NCBI GenBank assembly: GCA_035293945.1
Contig: DATGLV010000027.1
Location: 1-64,000, forward strand
DNA from: VAZQ01 sp035293945
GTDB taxonomy: Bacteria > Pseudomonadota > Alphaproteobacteria > Rhizobiales > Xanthobacteraceae
Direction: 5' to 3'
DNA: 64,000 nt
Shown: positions 8,440-19,500 of the stretch, piece by piece
Position numbering within the stretch: position 1 is the stretch's first letter
How the letters are laid out: the number at the start of each line of letters is the position of its first letter
Notes under the pieces: generated by a model
Databases searched by the model: none
Told to the model about the DNA's origin: nothing
What the model saw: only the letters and a program-made list of their open reading frames with translations
Position numbers and translations under genes: made by a program

Positions 8440-9408
8440 TCAAATCCTGAAGTTGACCAGGCGGTACATGATGAAATTTCCGACCATCATCCATGAGCCG
8501 GCGAGCGCCAGCGCCTTCTTGGTCAACGGCTCGTCCCAGACGCTGGCGTAGAAGTCCGGCGTCACAAATTGGATGGCTGCAAAGACCACGATCGGCAACG
8601 ATGACAGGATGAGCGCGGAGGCGCGTGCCTCAGCGGCAAGCGCGCGAATCTTGCGGCGCATCTTGAAGCGCTCACGAATGACCGCGGACAGGTTCTGGAG
8701 AATTTCGCCGAGATTGCCGCCGGTGGTGCCCTGGATCGCGACTGCGGTTACGAACAGCGGCAGGTCGTCCTGGCCGACGCGGAAATAGAGGTTGCGTAAG
8801 CCGGACTCCAGATCCGCCCCATAGGTGATCTCGTCCGCCACGATGCCGAACTCGCTGCCGATCGGATCCTTCATCTCGCGCGCCACCATTGAGATCGCGA
8901 TCGGCACCGGATGTCCGGCACGCAGGCTGCGCACGATCATGTCCAGCGCATCGGGAAATTGCGCTCCGAAGGCCTTCTGCCGTCTCTTGCGCAGGAAGCG
9001 CAGGACGAGGACCGGTAGAATGAGCCCGCCGAGCAGGGCGATGAACAGCGCTTGGCCGAGGCTGCCGCGGATCATCAGCGCGCCGATGAAGATCACGACG
9101 GTGCCGATCGCCACGAAGGTCGCCAGCCGTCCGATCCCGACCGTCAGCCCAGATTGCAGCACCAGCTGATTGAGGTTGACGGAGCGCAAGCTGTAATTGC
9201 CCGAGCCGGTCAGCCCGCGCTCGCGGCGCAGCTGAACCAGGATGGCCTCCCGATCAGGCTGGTCCTTCAGGAGCTTCAAGCGACGATTGACGTTGTGGCG
9301 GTAGCTCGCGCCGGTAAAGCACAGGAGATAGACGCCCTCGGCGAACAGCCCAGCCGAGGCCGCCACCAGGATGTAGATCAGATAGATCGGGTCGAAATCG
9401 AGCGACAT
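8440..9408 (-). CDS. tadB: Tad pilus inner-membrane platform protein TadB
   Basis: Paralogue of TadC, 322 residues, with an N-terminal membrane segment (about 9-29), a second near 95-135 and the T2SSF domain containing FPDALDMIVRSLRAGHPVPIAI and TGGNLGEILQNLSAVIRERFKMRRKIRALAAEARASA, the canonical TadB stretch. The C terminus has two more hydrophobic helices. It lies 12 bases after the cpaF stop and three before tadC. Its partner ATPase is CpaF. Confidence 0.94.
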   Translation of the reverse strand: MSLDFDPIYLIYILVAASAGLFAEGVYLLCFTGASYRHNVNRRLKLLKDQPDREAILVQLRRERGLTGSGNYSLRSVNLNQLVLQSGLTVGIGRLATFVAIGTVVIFIGALMIRGSLGQALFIALLGGLILPVLVLRFLRKRRQKAFGAQFPDALDMIVRSLRAGHPVPIAISMVAREMKDPIGSEFGIVADEITYGADLESGLRNLYFRVGQDDLPLFVTAVAIQGTTGGNLGEILQNLSAVIRERFKMRRKIRALAAEARASALILSSLPIVVFAAIQFVTPDFYASVWDEPLTKKALALAGSWMMVGNFIMYRLVNFRI

Positions 9409-9420
9409 CAGCGCGCCCGG

Positions 9421-10851
<1,431 letters not shown>

Positions 10852-10879
10852 GCCGCCCCCTCGGCTATTGCCGTGCTCA

Positions 10880-12118
10880 TCATCGCGCCCATGACAGGAC
10901 CTTGCGGGGTGCGGCGGTATCGCCGCGCGCGGCGGCCTTGGCGACCGCCGGCGGCAGAATGAGCCGCTTGAGCGCCAGCGTGACCTTGTTCCCCGGCTTG
11001 ACTTCGTCGAGCGGCACGCCGCGATCGATCGCCTCGCGCACCAGGCCATATTGATTGGGGACGCAGGCCGCAAAGGATTCGCCCAGCACCTGCTGCACGT
11101 CGGTGCGCCGGAGCCCGGACGAGAACATGCGTTGCTCGAAACGGTTGACCACGACCTGCGGCTTCGGCCCTTCGCCCAGCCGCTCCTGGATCGCCTCGAC
11201 CAGCCGTTTGGCATGGCGCAGGCCCGGCACCGTCATCTCGCAGACCACATAGAGGTGGTTGGAGCCGAGCAGCACGCTGTCGGTCCAGCTGAACCAGGTC
11301 CGCGGCATGTCGAAGACCACGTAGTCGAAGTTCGACGAGACCAGATCGAGCAGGCGGGTGACCACGTCGGGATCGAACGAGCGCATCTCGGCGAGGTGAT
11401 GCGGCGCCGCTATCACGGCGAGGCCCGAAGCGTGGTGCGACAGCATGACCTCGAGCAATTGGCGGTCGAGACGATCGGGGCGCGGCTCGATCTCCGCCAG
11501 ATTGAGCCGCGGCTCGATATCGAGATAGTCGGCGCAGGAGCCGTGCTGAAAATCCAGGTCGACCAAGCAGGTCGAGGATTTGCCGCGCGGACTGCTCTCC
11601 AACAGGATCATGGCGCTGGCGATCGCGAGGGTGGTGACGCCGGCGCCGCCGACCGCGGGCAGAAACGTATAGATCTGCGCTTCGTTCGGCGCCGCCGCAC
11701 CAGACACTTGCGGCCCCTGGGCAACGCGTGCGCACGTGCGGACCAGCTCCGCTGCAGACACCGGCTTGACCAGGAAATCGGCGACCCGCATCTGTACCAG
11801 CGTGCGCGCCAGGCTGGCGTCGACCGCGCGGATGACCGGGACGACCGGCAGCCCGCCTTCGCGCGCCATCAGGCGTTCCAGCGCGGCCAGCTCCTCGGCC
11901 GGCGCGGCATCGAGATCGATCACCGCGACTGTCGTGGTCTGCGCATCGATCTCATTTTCGGCAGATGCGAGCGTGCCGGGAATGACTTGCACGGCGATCT
12001 GTGCGCTCGCCCCGAAGGTCGCGCGCGCCTGCTCGGCAAAGCCGGGATCGGCGGTGATGACGACCACCTGGGCCTGCGCGGCTCCGCTGCCGGGTACACC
12101 CGTCTTCATCCCATTCAC
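10880..12118 (-). CDS. cpaE: Tad localisation ATPase-like protein CpaE/TadZ
   Basis: ParA/MinD-superfamily protein of 412 residues that positions the Tad machine at a cell pole. The N-terminal 130 residues form a receiver-like domain, and the C-terminal part is ATPase-like. The deviant Walker A reads VGGAGVTTLAIASA, lacking the usual lysine of KGGxGKT, as is typical of CpaE/TadZ. FVVFDMPRTW-like and LDFQHGSCADYLDI segments correspond to the other nucleotide motifs. The start is a GTG at 12118; an ATG three codons later (12109) is an alternative. Confidence 0.93.
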   Translation of the reverse strand: MNGMKTGVPGSGAAQAQVVVITADPGFAEQARATFGASAQIAVQVIPGTLASAENEIDAQTTTVAVIDLDAAPAEELAALERLMAREGGLPVVPVIRAVDASLARTLVQMRVADFLVKPVSAAELVRTCARVAQGPQVSGAAAPNEAQIYTFLPAVGGAGVTTLAIASAMILLESSPRGKSSTCLVDLDFQHGSCADYLDIEPRLNLAEIEPRPDRLDRQLLEVMLSHHASGLAVIAAPHHLAEMRSFDPDVVTRLLDLVSSNFDYVVFDMPRTWFSWTDSVLLGSNHLYVVCEMTVPGLRHAKRLVEAIQERLGEGPKPQVVVNRFEQRMFSSGLRRTDVQQVLGESFAACVPNQYGLVREAIDRGVPLDEVKPGNKVTLALKRLILPPAVAKAAARGDTAAPRKVLSWAR

Positions 12119-12178
12119 TCGGTCAAGCTTCTTGTTGATGTTGTTGATTCTGGCAGCGTGGATCCCATTCCTGTCGTG

Positions 12179-12562
12179 TCACTTCACCTGCGCCGCCGGC
12201 GTCGACGCAGCAGGCTGGACCGGGACATGCTCCGTGGTGAGCGGCGGGGGAGCATGCTGTTCGGTAGAGGCGCTGTTGGTGAGCGGCATCGGCTGGATCA
12301 CCTCATGGCGCCGGTAGCGCTCGACTGCCGACTGCATCCGCTCGCCATTGAAGGCGATGTTCGTCCTGTCGACGTAGCGCGGCCAGGGGTCGACCATCTG
12401 CCCGACTTCGTTGGCCGCAATGTGATCGTCGGCCCCGAGCGCAATGGTCTCGCGCCGATCGAAGTAGATGTCCGAGCAGCCGGCAAGCGTGGCGGCGAAA
12501 CAGGCGAGTGCCAGCGCCCGCGCGGTGAGCGAGCGAGCGTCAGTCTTTGGCTGTGACCACAT
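12179..12562 (-). CDS. Small lipoprotein of the Tad/Cpa cluster
   Basis: A 127-residue protein with a signal peptide ending in the lipobox LAGC (Cys near residue 29), then a conserved-looking segment with YFDRRETIALGADDHIAAN and VDPWPRYVDRTNIAFNGERMQ, and a Pro/Thr-rich tail. The ATG at 12562 is chosen because AAGGAGG stands at the proper distance; an upstream GTG at 12568 overlaps that site. It sits where cpaD is found in Caulobacter, but is much shorter than CpaD, so equivalence is only positional. It overlaps cpaC by 23 bases. Confidence 0.75.
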   Translation of the reverse strand: MWSQPKTDARSLTARALALACFAATLAGCSDIYFDRRETIALGADDHIAANEVGQMVDPWPRYVDRTNIAFNGERMQSAVERYRRHEVIQPMPLTNSASTEQHAPPPLTTEHVPVQPAASTPAAQVK

Positions 12563-14102
12563 TGGCACCTCCTTGCTTGGGAAGATCGAGGATATGGCCG
12601 ACCCCCGGCGTGCTTTGGCCCACCGCCATGCGGACGTCAGCCGGCGTGACTTCCGACTTGCCCATAAGGAAGAAATCGATGTCGTTGGCCGGCAGCGTAT
12701 TATCGAGCGGCGTCTTCACCGGCGTTCCGGGCGCGATCGGGCGCACCAGATGCGGCGTCACGATGATGGCGAGGTCGGTCTCGTTCTTCTGGTAGCTCTT
12801 GCTCGAGAACAACGCGCCGAGCACGGGCACGTCGCCGATCCAGGGCAATTGCTCCTGCGCGGTCGTGCTCTGGTTCTGGAGAAGGCCACCCAGCGCGAAG
12901 CTCTGGCCGTCGCGCAGCTCGATCGTCGTCGCGGCGCGGCGCACGATCAGCGGCGGAATATTGAAGCCTCCGATCGTGACCGGATGGCTGGTATCGAGCG
13001 AGCTGACCTCCGGCTCGATCTTGAGGTTGATCACGCCGTTGCCCAGCACGGTCGGGGTAAAGGCGAGGCCGACGCCGTATTTCTTGTAGTCGATCGTGAC
13101 GAGGCCGAGGGTTTGCGGCACCAGGATCGGGTACTCCCCGCCGGCGAGGAAGCTCGCGGTGTCGCCCGAGAGTGCTACCAGGTTGGGCTCGGCGAGTTCG
13201 CGGATCAGGCCTTTCTCCTCCAGCGCATTGAGAGCCACGTCGACCGATAGGCCGCCGCGGTTCATGGCGCCGAGCAGGAAACCAAATGGCGGCGTCGAGG
13301 TGCCGATCACGCCGGCGGCGGCGTTGAGCGCCGCTTGCGGTCCAAGCGGGAGGGATTGCGACGGCCTCTCGTTGCCGATATTGGCGAGGGTATTCTGGCC
13401 GAAGGAATTCCACTGGATGCCGAGGGCGCGCCCAGCCTGCCGGCTGGCCTCGACAAAGCGCACCTCCAGTACGACCTGTTGCGGCTGCATCACCTGCACC
13501 GCATTGATGGTGTCGGGCGCGAACTGGCGGGCGATGACCACTGCCTTGTCGAGCGTCGATGCGTCATGCGCGGTGCCCGACAGCACGATGCGGCCATTGA
13601 CCGAGGAGACCTTGATGCCGCTGCCGCTGACCTGGGCGATTTCAGCCGCCAAGCGGGTGACGTCATAGGTCACCTCGATGTCGAAGATGCCGATCTGCAT
13701 CTTGCCTTCGCCGTAGAGCGTGACGCGCGTGGTGCCGATCTTCTTGCCGAGAATCGACAGCGTGCGATCAGTCAACGGTGAGATATCGGCGACATCGGAG
13801 TCACCGATCGTGATATCGGTGAACGGTGCGTCGATGCGCACATCCTCGGTCTTGCCGACTGCGACGGTGACCGAGATTGTGTGCTTTGCGCCGGCCAGCT
13901 GCAACATGCGCTGCGCCTGCGCGGGCGTGAGCGAGCCCGCCGCCATGAACATCGCCAAGGAAGCCGCGATGAAGAGCGCGCGCGAGGCGAGAAGCCTGAT
14001 CTTATGTGGCCAGTTCTTGCCGGCCCCTCGCCCCGCTTCCCCGCTCCTGCCCGAACGTCCCGCCGCGGTGGCCGCGGCGCCATTACCTGTCCCGTATCTC
14101 AC
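12540..14102 (-). CDS. cpaC: Tad secretin CpaC/RcpA
   Basis: Outer-membrane secretin of 520 residues through which the Tad pilus passes. A long basic N terminus precedes a signal peptide ending near AQAQ (about residue 64). Next come the pilus N domain (TVAVGKTEDVRIDAPFTDITIGDSDVADI), a BON-like domain, and the secretin domain with FVEASRQAGRALGIQWNSFG, the VPVLGALFSSKSYQKNETDLAIIVTPHLV signature (in parts) and PLDNTLPANDIDFFL. The start is a GTG at 14102 with GGGGGAG eight bases upstream. Lies 68 bases after cpaB. Confidence 0.94.
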   Translation of the reverse strand: MRYGTGNGAAATAAGRSGRSGEAGRGAGKNWPHKIRLLASRALFIAASLAMFMAAGSLTPAQAQRMLQLAGAKHTISVTVAVGKTEDVRIDAPFTDITIGDSDVADISPLTDRTLSILGKKIGTTRVTLYGEGKMQIGIFDIEVTYDVTRLAAEIAQVSGSGIKVSSVNGRIVLSGTAHDASTLDKAVVIARQFAPDTINAVQVMQPQQVVLEVRFVEASRQAGRALGIQWNSFGQNTLANIGNERPSQSLPLGPQAALNAAAGVIGTSTPPFGFLLGAMNRGGLSVDVALNALEEKGLIRELAEPNLVALSGDTASFLAGGEYPILVPQTLGLVTIDYKKYGVGLAFTPTVLGNGVINLKIEPEVSSLDTSHPVTIGGFNIPPLIVRRAATTIELRDGQSFALGGLLQNQSTTAQEQLPWIGDVPVLGALFSSKSYQKNETDLAIIVTPHLVRPIAPGTPVKTPLDNTLPANDIDFFLMGKSEVTPADVRMAVGQSTPGVGHILDLPKQGGANVVTAKD

Positions 14103-14170
14103 AACAATCTCCCCCGCCCAGTGTGTTGAAGTCGTCCCCGAGTTAGTGAACTGCGTGCTCCTGCCCAGAA

Positions 14171-15088
14171 TCAGCCCCCTCCCTTTCCCTCACCCGCGTT
14201 AGCGCGTTCACGCGCGTCTTCCGCCGCGCTATGCGCGGGAGGATTAGGTTGGGGGTGGTCCCGGCCCTCGACCGGCACGCTGTAGTCTTCTTTGGTCATG
14301 CCGCGCTTGACCGTGATGGTCGCGGTTGACCGCGACGGGGTCACGTCGGCGACCACGTCGCTGAACAGATCCTTGAGCGACACATGCATCGATTTGGTCG
14401 AGGTGGTCTCGCCGGCCTTGCGCAACAGGAGCGACAAGGTCCCGAGCGAGGCCGCCAGGTCGAGCTTCTGTGCGGCCAGCGTGTCGACCTCCAGCGTCAC
14501 CGATTTGGCGACTGCAGGCGCGGCGACGCGTTCGTCCGCAACCTGATCGATGGCGAGCACGGTCGCGTCCTGCAGCACCACATCTGTGGTGGCGCCGCCC
14601 TTGCCATCGAGCCGCGTGAGGGCGATGTCGACGCGATCGCCCGGCAGCACGAACCCGGCCACGCCCTCGACGTCGGTGACCCTGATGGTGACCGCCTTCA
14701 TTCCGTCGTGCAGCACCGCGGAGAGCGTCGCACGTTGCCCCGGTCCGGTGATCTTGACGGCGAGGATCGGCTCGTTCACCTCGATCGCGGCAAGCACGAT
14801 GCGCTTGCCGGGAGCCAGAACGTCGTTGATCTTGGCGAAGGCGCCGGAAGGGAGCGAATCCTGCGACCAGGGAATTTCGCGCAGCTCCGATGCGTTGAGC
14901 TCGTTGCCGTAACGCAGCGGCTTGCTCGCCACCACGATGGTCTGCGTCGGCGCCGGCGCGTGCTGCTGGGCCTCCAGACTTTTCATGCGCGCATCGGCCT
15001 GGCTTCTCAGCCACGACTGCGCCACGAACACGGCGAGCAGGCCGAACAAAGCCGCAAAACCGATCATCACGAAAGTGCTGACGCGCAC
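14171..15088 (-). CDS. cpaB: Tad pilus assembly protein CpaB/RcpC
   Basis: Periplasmic/inner-membrane protein of 305 residues, first gene of the Tad unit. It has one N-terminal membrane helix (about residues 5-24), an SAF domain (VVASKPLRYGNELNASELREIPW) and the RcpC domain with FVLPGDRVDIALTR. The start is a GTG at 15088 without a strong ribosome site; ATG at 15067 is possible. The last 25 or so residues, rich in Ala, Glu and Gly, are encoded by a dispersed palindromic repeat (14201-14233), which also occurs near 48.7 kb, so the C terminus has probably been altered by repeat insertion. Confidence 0.93.
   Translation of the reverse strand: MRVSTFVMIGFAALFGLLAVFVAQSWLRSQADARMKSLEAQQHAPAPTQTIVVASKPLRYGNELNASELREIPWSQDSLPSGAFAKINDVLAPGKRIVLAAIEVNEPILAVKITGPGQRATLSAVLHDGMKAVTIRVTDVEGVAGFVLPGDRVDIALTRLDGKGGATTDVVLQDATVLAIDQVADERVAAPAVAKSVTLEVDTLAAQKLDLAASLGTLSLLLRKAGETTSTKSMHVSLKDLFSDVVADVTPSRSTATITVKRGMTKEDYSVPVEGRDHPQPNPPAHSAAEDARERANAGEGKGGG
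14201..14233. repeat. Dispersed palindromic repeat, copy in cpaB
   Basis: The element begins AGCGCGTT, continues ACGCGCGTCTT and ends CGCGCTATG; it folds into a GC-rich hairpin. A near-identical copy lies at 48708-48740 between two transporter genes, differing mainly in the loop. This copy lies inside the end of cpaB, so it is translated. Confidence 0.7.
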
Positions 15089-15426
15089 GATTGCAAATTC
15101 CTGAAGCGACGACGAGCCGAGAGCTCACGTTGGTCGCCCCGATATTGAATTTGCGTAGGTGTTGAATTGGTGTACCGCGGTGCCCTTCTCGTTCTATGCT
15201 GAAGAGGACCTGAAGCGATATTGTTTATGGGTTCTCACCTGAGCTCCTCAACATCGAGGTAACCTTTACTGGAATTCATCAATCGCAAATGAGTTGGAAA
15301 CCATCAGGCTCGGCCAAAGCGAAGACAGCGATAAAACGAAGGCAGCGATAATGCGGACGATGCAATTGCAGCGGACGTGAAAACAAACGAGAAAGCATCA
15401 CAACTCGCAGGGAGGAGATTCGGCCG
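15089..15426. other. Divergent intergenic region cpaB / alpha-beta hydrolase
   Basis: A 338-base AT-richer gap between the divergently transcribed Tad unit and the hydrolase at 15427. It must contain both promoters, but no clear -35/-10 pair stands out. No TTAA-N7-TTAA site is present, although Tad genes are CtrA targets in Caulobacter. A tandem 15-base repeat (15320-15351) is listed separately. Confidence 0.6.
15320..15351. repeat. Two tandem 15-base repeats upstream of hydrolase
   Basis: CGAAGACAGCGATAA (15320-15334) is repeated with one change as CGAAGGCAGCGATAA (15337-15351), a 17-base period. It lies 75 bases before the hydrolase start and could be a direct-repeat operator. Confidence 0.5.
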
Positions 15427-16503
15427 ATGCCGCAAGATGCCCGGGTTGCTTCGGCGATCGCCCATTGGGGGCCGCGCTTTACCGCCAACGGCGTCACCCT
15501 CACGGATTTCGAAGAGGTGACCGCTTCACTCTCGTCCTGGGATGACTGGTGCGCGGCCTGGTCGGAGCGTGCGGCGGTGCATGAGCAGCTCGGCCGCGAC
15601 GCGCTCAGGGACGGCAAGCGCTTGACTGCAGGCGAGCACCTGCAGCGCGCCGGCGTTTACTACCACTTTGCCAAGTTTCTATTCGTTCACGATATACCGC
15701 AGATGAAGGCCGCGCATAGGCAGGCGGTCGCCTGCCGTTCGCTGGCGCTGCCACATCTGCGCCCTCCCGGCGAGCGCGTCGAAATACCCTATGCGGGCTC
15801 TTCGCTCGCCGGCATCCTGCGCAAGCCGGTGGGCGCCGATCGCCCGCCCGTCGTCATCATGGCAATGGGGCTCGATTCCACCAAGGAGGAGACGGACTGC
15901 TACGAGCAGCCGTTCCTGGCGCGCGGCATGGCGACACTCGCGTTTGATGGACCCGGCCAAGGCGAGGGCGAATATGCATTCGCCATCCGGGGCGATTACG
16001 AGGTGCCGGTCGCGGCGGTGATCGATCACGTCGAGACGCGAGGCGATCTCGATGCTTCGCGCATCGGCCTGTGGGGCATCAGCCTTGGCGGCTACTATGC
16101 GCCGCGCGCTGCCGCATTCGAGAAACGCGCGCGGGCCTGCATCGCGCTGGGCGGACCTTTCGCCTGGGTGGCGGCTTGGGACGGCCTGCCCGAGCTCACC
16201 CGCGAGGCTTTTCGCGTGCGCAGCCACGCAGGCGATGCCGAAGCCGCGCGCCGCCATGCGGCGACGCTGTCGCTTGAAGGCGTGGCGCAGCGCATCACCT
16301 GCCCGCTCTACATCATGAATGGGCGTGAGGACCGCATCGTGCCGTGCGCCGATGCCGAACGCCTCGCCCGCGAGGTCAAGGGTCCGGTCACGCTGCGACT
16401 GATCGAGGGCGGCAACCACATTGCCAACAACCGCGCCTATCGCTGGCGCTCGGACAGTGCAGATTGGATGGCCGAGCAGCTCAAGGCCGATCAGGTGTCA
16501 TAA
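15427..16503 (+). CDS. Alpha/beta hydrolase, FrsA/DHPON-hydrolase-like
   Basis: A 358-residue hydrolase with an N-terminal helical domain (about 1-110) and a C-terminal alpha/beta-hydrolase domain, the architecture of 2,6-dihydroxypseudooxynicotine hydrolase and related C-C bond hydrolases. The nucleophile elbow GISLGG places Ser219; Asp302 in GREDRIVP and His331 in EGGNHIAN complete a likely triad. GGGAGGAG precedes the ATG. No pathway genes flank it, so the substrate is unknown; the family resemblance does not show nicotine metabolism. Confidence 0.88.
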   Translation: MPQDARVASAIAHWGPRFTANGVTLTDFEEVTASLSSWDDWCAAWSERAAVHEQLGRDALRDGKRLTAGEHLQRAGVYYHFAKFLFVHDIPQMKAAHRQAVACRSLALPHLRPPGERVEIPYAGSSLAGILRKPVGADRPPVVIMAMGLDSTKEETDCYEQPFLARGMATLAFDGPGQGEGEYAFAIRGDYEVPVAAVIDHVETRGDLDASRIGLWGISLGGYYAPRAAAFEKRARACIALGGPFAWVAAWDGLPELTREAFRVRSHAGDAEAARRHAATLSLEGVAQRITCPLYIMNGREDRIVPCADAERLAREVKGPVTLRLIEGGNHIANNRAYRWRSDSADWMAEQLKADQVS

Positions 16504-16526
16504 ATGCGATGTAGGACGCAGCAGGC

Positions 16527-19500
16527 TCACGCCTGCGCGCGCGCCTTAGCCTCCGGAGCGGCCGCAATCTGGTCCTTCACCTGCTTGGTGAGGCTCATCA
16601 TATCGACCTTGCCGGAGCCGAGCAGCGGCAGCTTGTCGAAGATCATGATTTCGGATGGGATCATGAGATCGGCGGCGTGCTGCGCCCGCGCATAGGCCAT
16701 GAACTCCGAGCGCGTCGCGTCCTTCTTCTGGGTCACCAGGATCAGGCGCTCGCCCTTGCGCGCATCCGGCACAGCGACGACGGCACTCTGGTGCTGCGGC
16801 CACAGCTCGCCGGCGAGCGCCTCGACCGCCGCAAGCGATATCATCTCGCCGCCGACCTTGGCGAACCGCTTGGCGCGCCCCTTGATGGTGACGAAGCCCT
16901 GCGCGTCGATGGTGACGATATCGCCGGTATCGTGCCAGCCCTCCGGCGGCGGCTCGAGCACGCCGGGACGTTCCGCCTTGAGATAGCCCAGCATGACATT
17001 CGGCCCGCGCACCACCAGGCGGCCGCCTTCCTCCACGCCTTCGACCTTGTCGAGACGCGCTTCGAGCCCGGGAAACAGCCGCCCGACCGAGCCGAATTTG
17101 TTGAACATCGGGGTGTTGAGCGCAAGCGCCGGCGCCGTCTCGGTGACCCCATAGCCTTCGAGGATGCGCAGCCCGAACTTCTCCAAGTAAACCCGGCGGG
17201 TCGTCTCTTTGACCGGCTCCGCTCCAGCCATGATCATGCGCAGCGAGCGGAAGTCGTAAGGATGCGCGGAGCGGGCGTAGCCGGCGAGAAATGTGTCGGT
17301 GCCGAACAGGACGGTCGCGTTCACGCCGTAAATCAGCTCGGGAACCGTGCGGTAGTGCAGCGGCGAAGGATAAAGATAGAGGCGCACACCGCACACCATC
17401 GGCAGCACCATGCCGACTGTAAGGCCAAATGAATGGAACACCGGCAGGACGTTGAACACCTTGTCCTCGCGGCCAAAGTCGACGCGGGCGCGAGCCTGCG
17501 CCACGTTGGCGAGCATGTTGCGATGGGACAGGACGACGCCCTTCGGCGCGCCTTCGGAGCCGGAGGTGAACAGAATCGCGGCCCAGTCGTCGGCCTTGCG
17601 CGGCACCAATGGGGCACGCGCGCGCAGCATGCCGCGGAGCTTATCCGTTAGCGTGATGGTCGGACGGATGTCCTCCAGATAGACGATCGCCACCTCCCTG
17701 CCGACCAGCGCCACCATGTTCTCGAGCCGGCCTTTTTCCACGAACGCGCGCGAGGTCAGGATGGTTGAGACCTGCGCGGCCTTGCAGGCGGCCAGAATGT
17801 TGGTCGCGCCAGCCGTGAAGTTGATCATCGCCGGCACGCGCCCGGCAGAGACCAGAGCAAAGAAGGTCACCGCAGCGCCGTTGGCGTTGGGCAGCATCAA
17901 GCCGACTGTGCCGCCCTCTGGCGCATAGCCCTTGAGCTTCTCGCCAAGAACCGTTGCCCCCAGGATAAGCTTGCGATAGGTGAGCGCACCGCTGACCGGA
18001 TCCTCGACCGCGATCCGGTTTTTTCCGTGCTCGTCGGCGGCCTGCAGCAGCGCCTCGAAAACAGTGCGGTCCATGGAGGTGGTGCGGAACACCAGATCCG
18101 ACATGATCCCGTAGAGCGCGGCGCCGGCCGCCTGGCGGCGGGCACGCCCCTTGAGCGCGGGATCGACCGCGAGCTTGACCGCCGGCAATACCGTGACCTT
18201 GACCTTGGGGAACCAGCGGCGGCGCACTTGCGTCTTGGAAAGCCGGCTGAACGGCGTCTGCTCGAGGCCTTCGATGCGCACCGGCACGACCTCGGCGTCG
18301 GCCTTGTCGGCCACCATGGCGGCACCGTCATAGACTTTCATCAGGCTGCCGGTGACGGTGATGCGGCCTTCCGGGAAGATGATGAGCGCTTGGCCTTCCT
18401 TCACCGCGTTGATCAGCGTGCGGGTCGCCATCGGCTTCATGGGATCGAGCGGGATCGCCCGCGTCAGCTTCGCGAACGGCTTCACCCACCACAGTTTGGA
18501 GATGCCGACATCAATGGCGAAGACCGGCTTGCGACTGCGCAGCGAGAGTGCCAGTCCGGCGTCCAGGAAGCTCACATGGTTGAGGGCAATGATGATGCGG
18601 TCGCCGGCCTGATGCAGGTTCTCGAGGCCCTTGACCTCGATGCGGAACAGCGCCCGATAAATGATCGACAAGGCATCGCTCAGCGCACTCGCCGGCATGG
18701 TACGGCCAATGATGACCGCAACGCCGAGACCAAGTACCCCGAGCAGCATGAACACGCCGGGCGCCCCTAGCCCGGTCGCCCCCTGCAGGATCGCGACCCC
18801 GACCGTGCTGCCGGCCATGAATGCGGCATTGAGCACGTTGACGGCCGCGACCACGCGCGCACGACGATCGGCGCCCGCCCAGGACTGCACGGCCGCAAAG
18901 GCGGGCACGATGAATAGACCGCCCGCGATCGCCAGCCCGGCGAGATCGACCGCAAGACGGATGCCGCGGCCTGACTTGAATAGCGAAAGATAGCCGGTCA
19001 GGTCGGGAATCGGGGCGACCCCACTGGTGGACCAGCCGATGTCGATCGCAAACAGGCCGATCAGCACCGCGCCGATGAGGGTCGGCAGCAGGATAATGCG
19101 GCCGGCAGCGAGCCATGCGGCAAGCCCTGAGCCAATCGCGATCGATACCGAGAAGATGGCGAGACAGGTTTGCGCCACCTCCTCGCTGCCGCCGAGCACG
19201 TTCTTCACCAGCGGGACCAGGAGACCGACCACGATCGCGCCCACCAGCCAGAACCAGCTCGTCACCATGGCGCCCCACCAGATGCGGCGGTCGTCGCGCA
19301 GATGGCGCAAGAGATCCCAGGTCGAGATGGCGATGTTCCAGCGCACCTTGAGGCTGGGAGCCGCTTCGCCGGTCGGCGGAATGAACAGGCTCGAGCCCCA
19401 GCAGGCGAGCGAGAACACGATCATGAGCAGAGCGAACGCAGCCGGGTCGCCGCCGTCCTTGGCCGCCATGCCGCCGACGATCAGACCGAGCAGGATGGCG

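Noticed and set aside
12179..12562. Naming the small Tad lipoprotein cpaD
   Set aside because: It is far shorter than known CpaD and I could not see a CpaD domain; only position supports it.
15427..16503. Calling the hydrolase a nicotine-pathway enzyme
   Set aside because: The fold resembles dihydroxypseudooxynicotine hydrolase, but no other nicotine genes are present.
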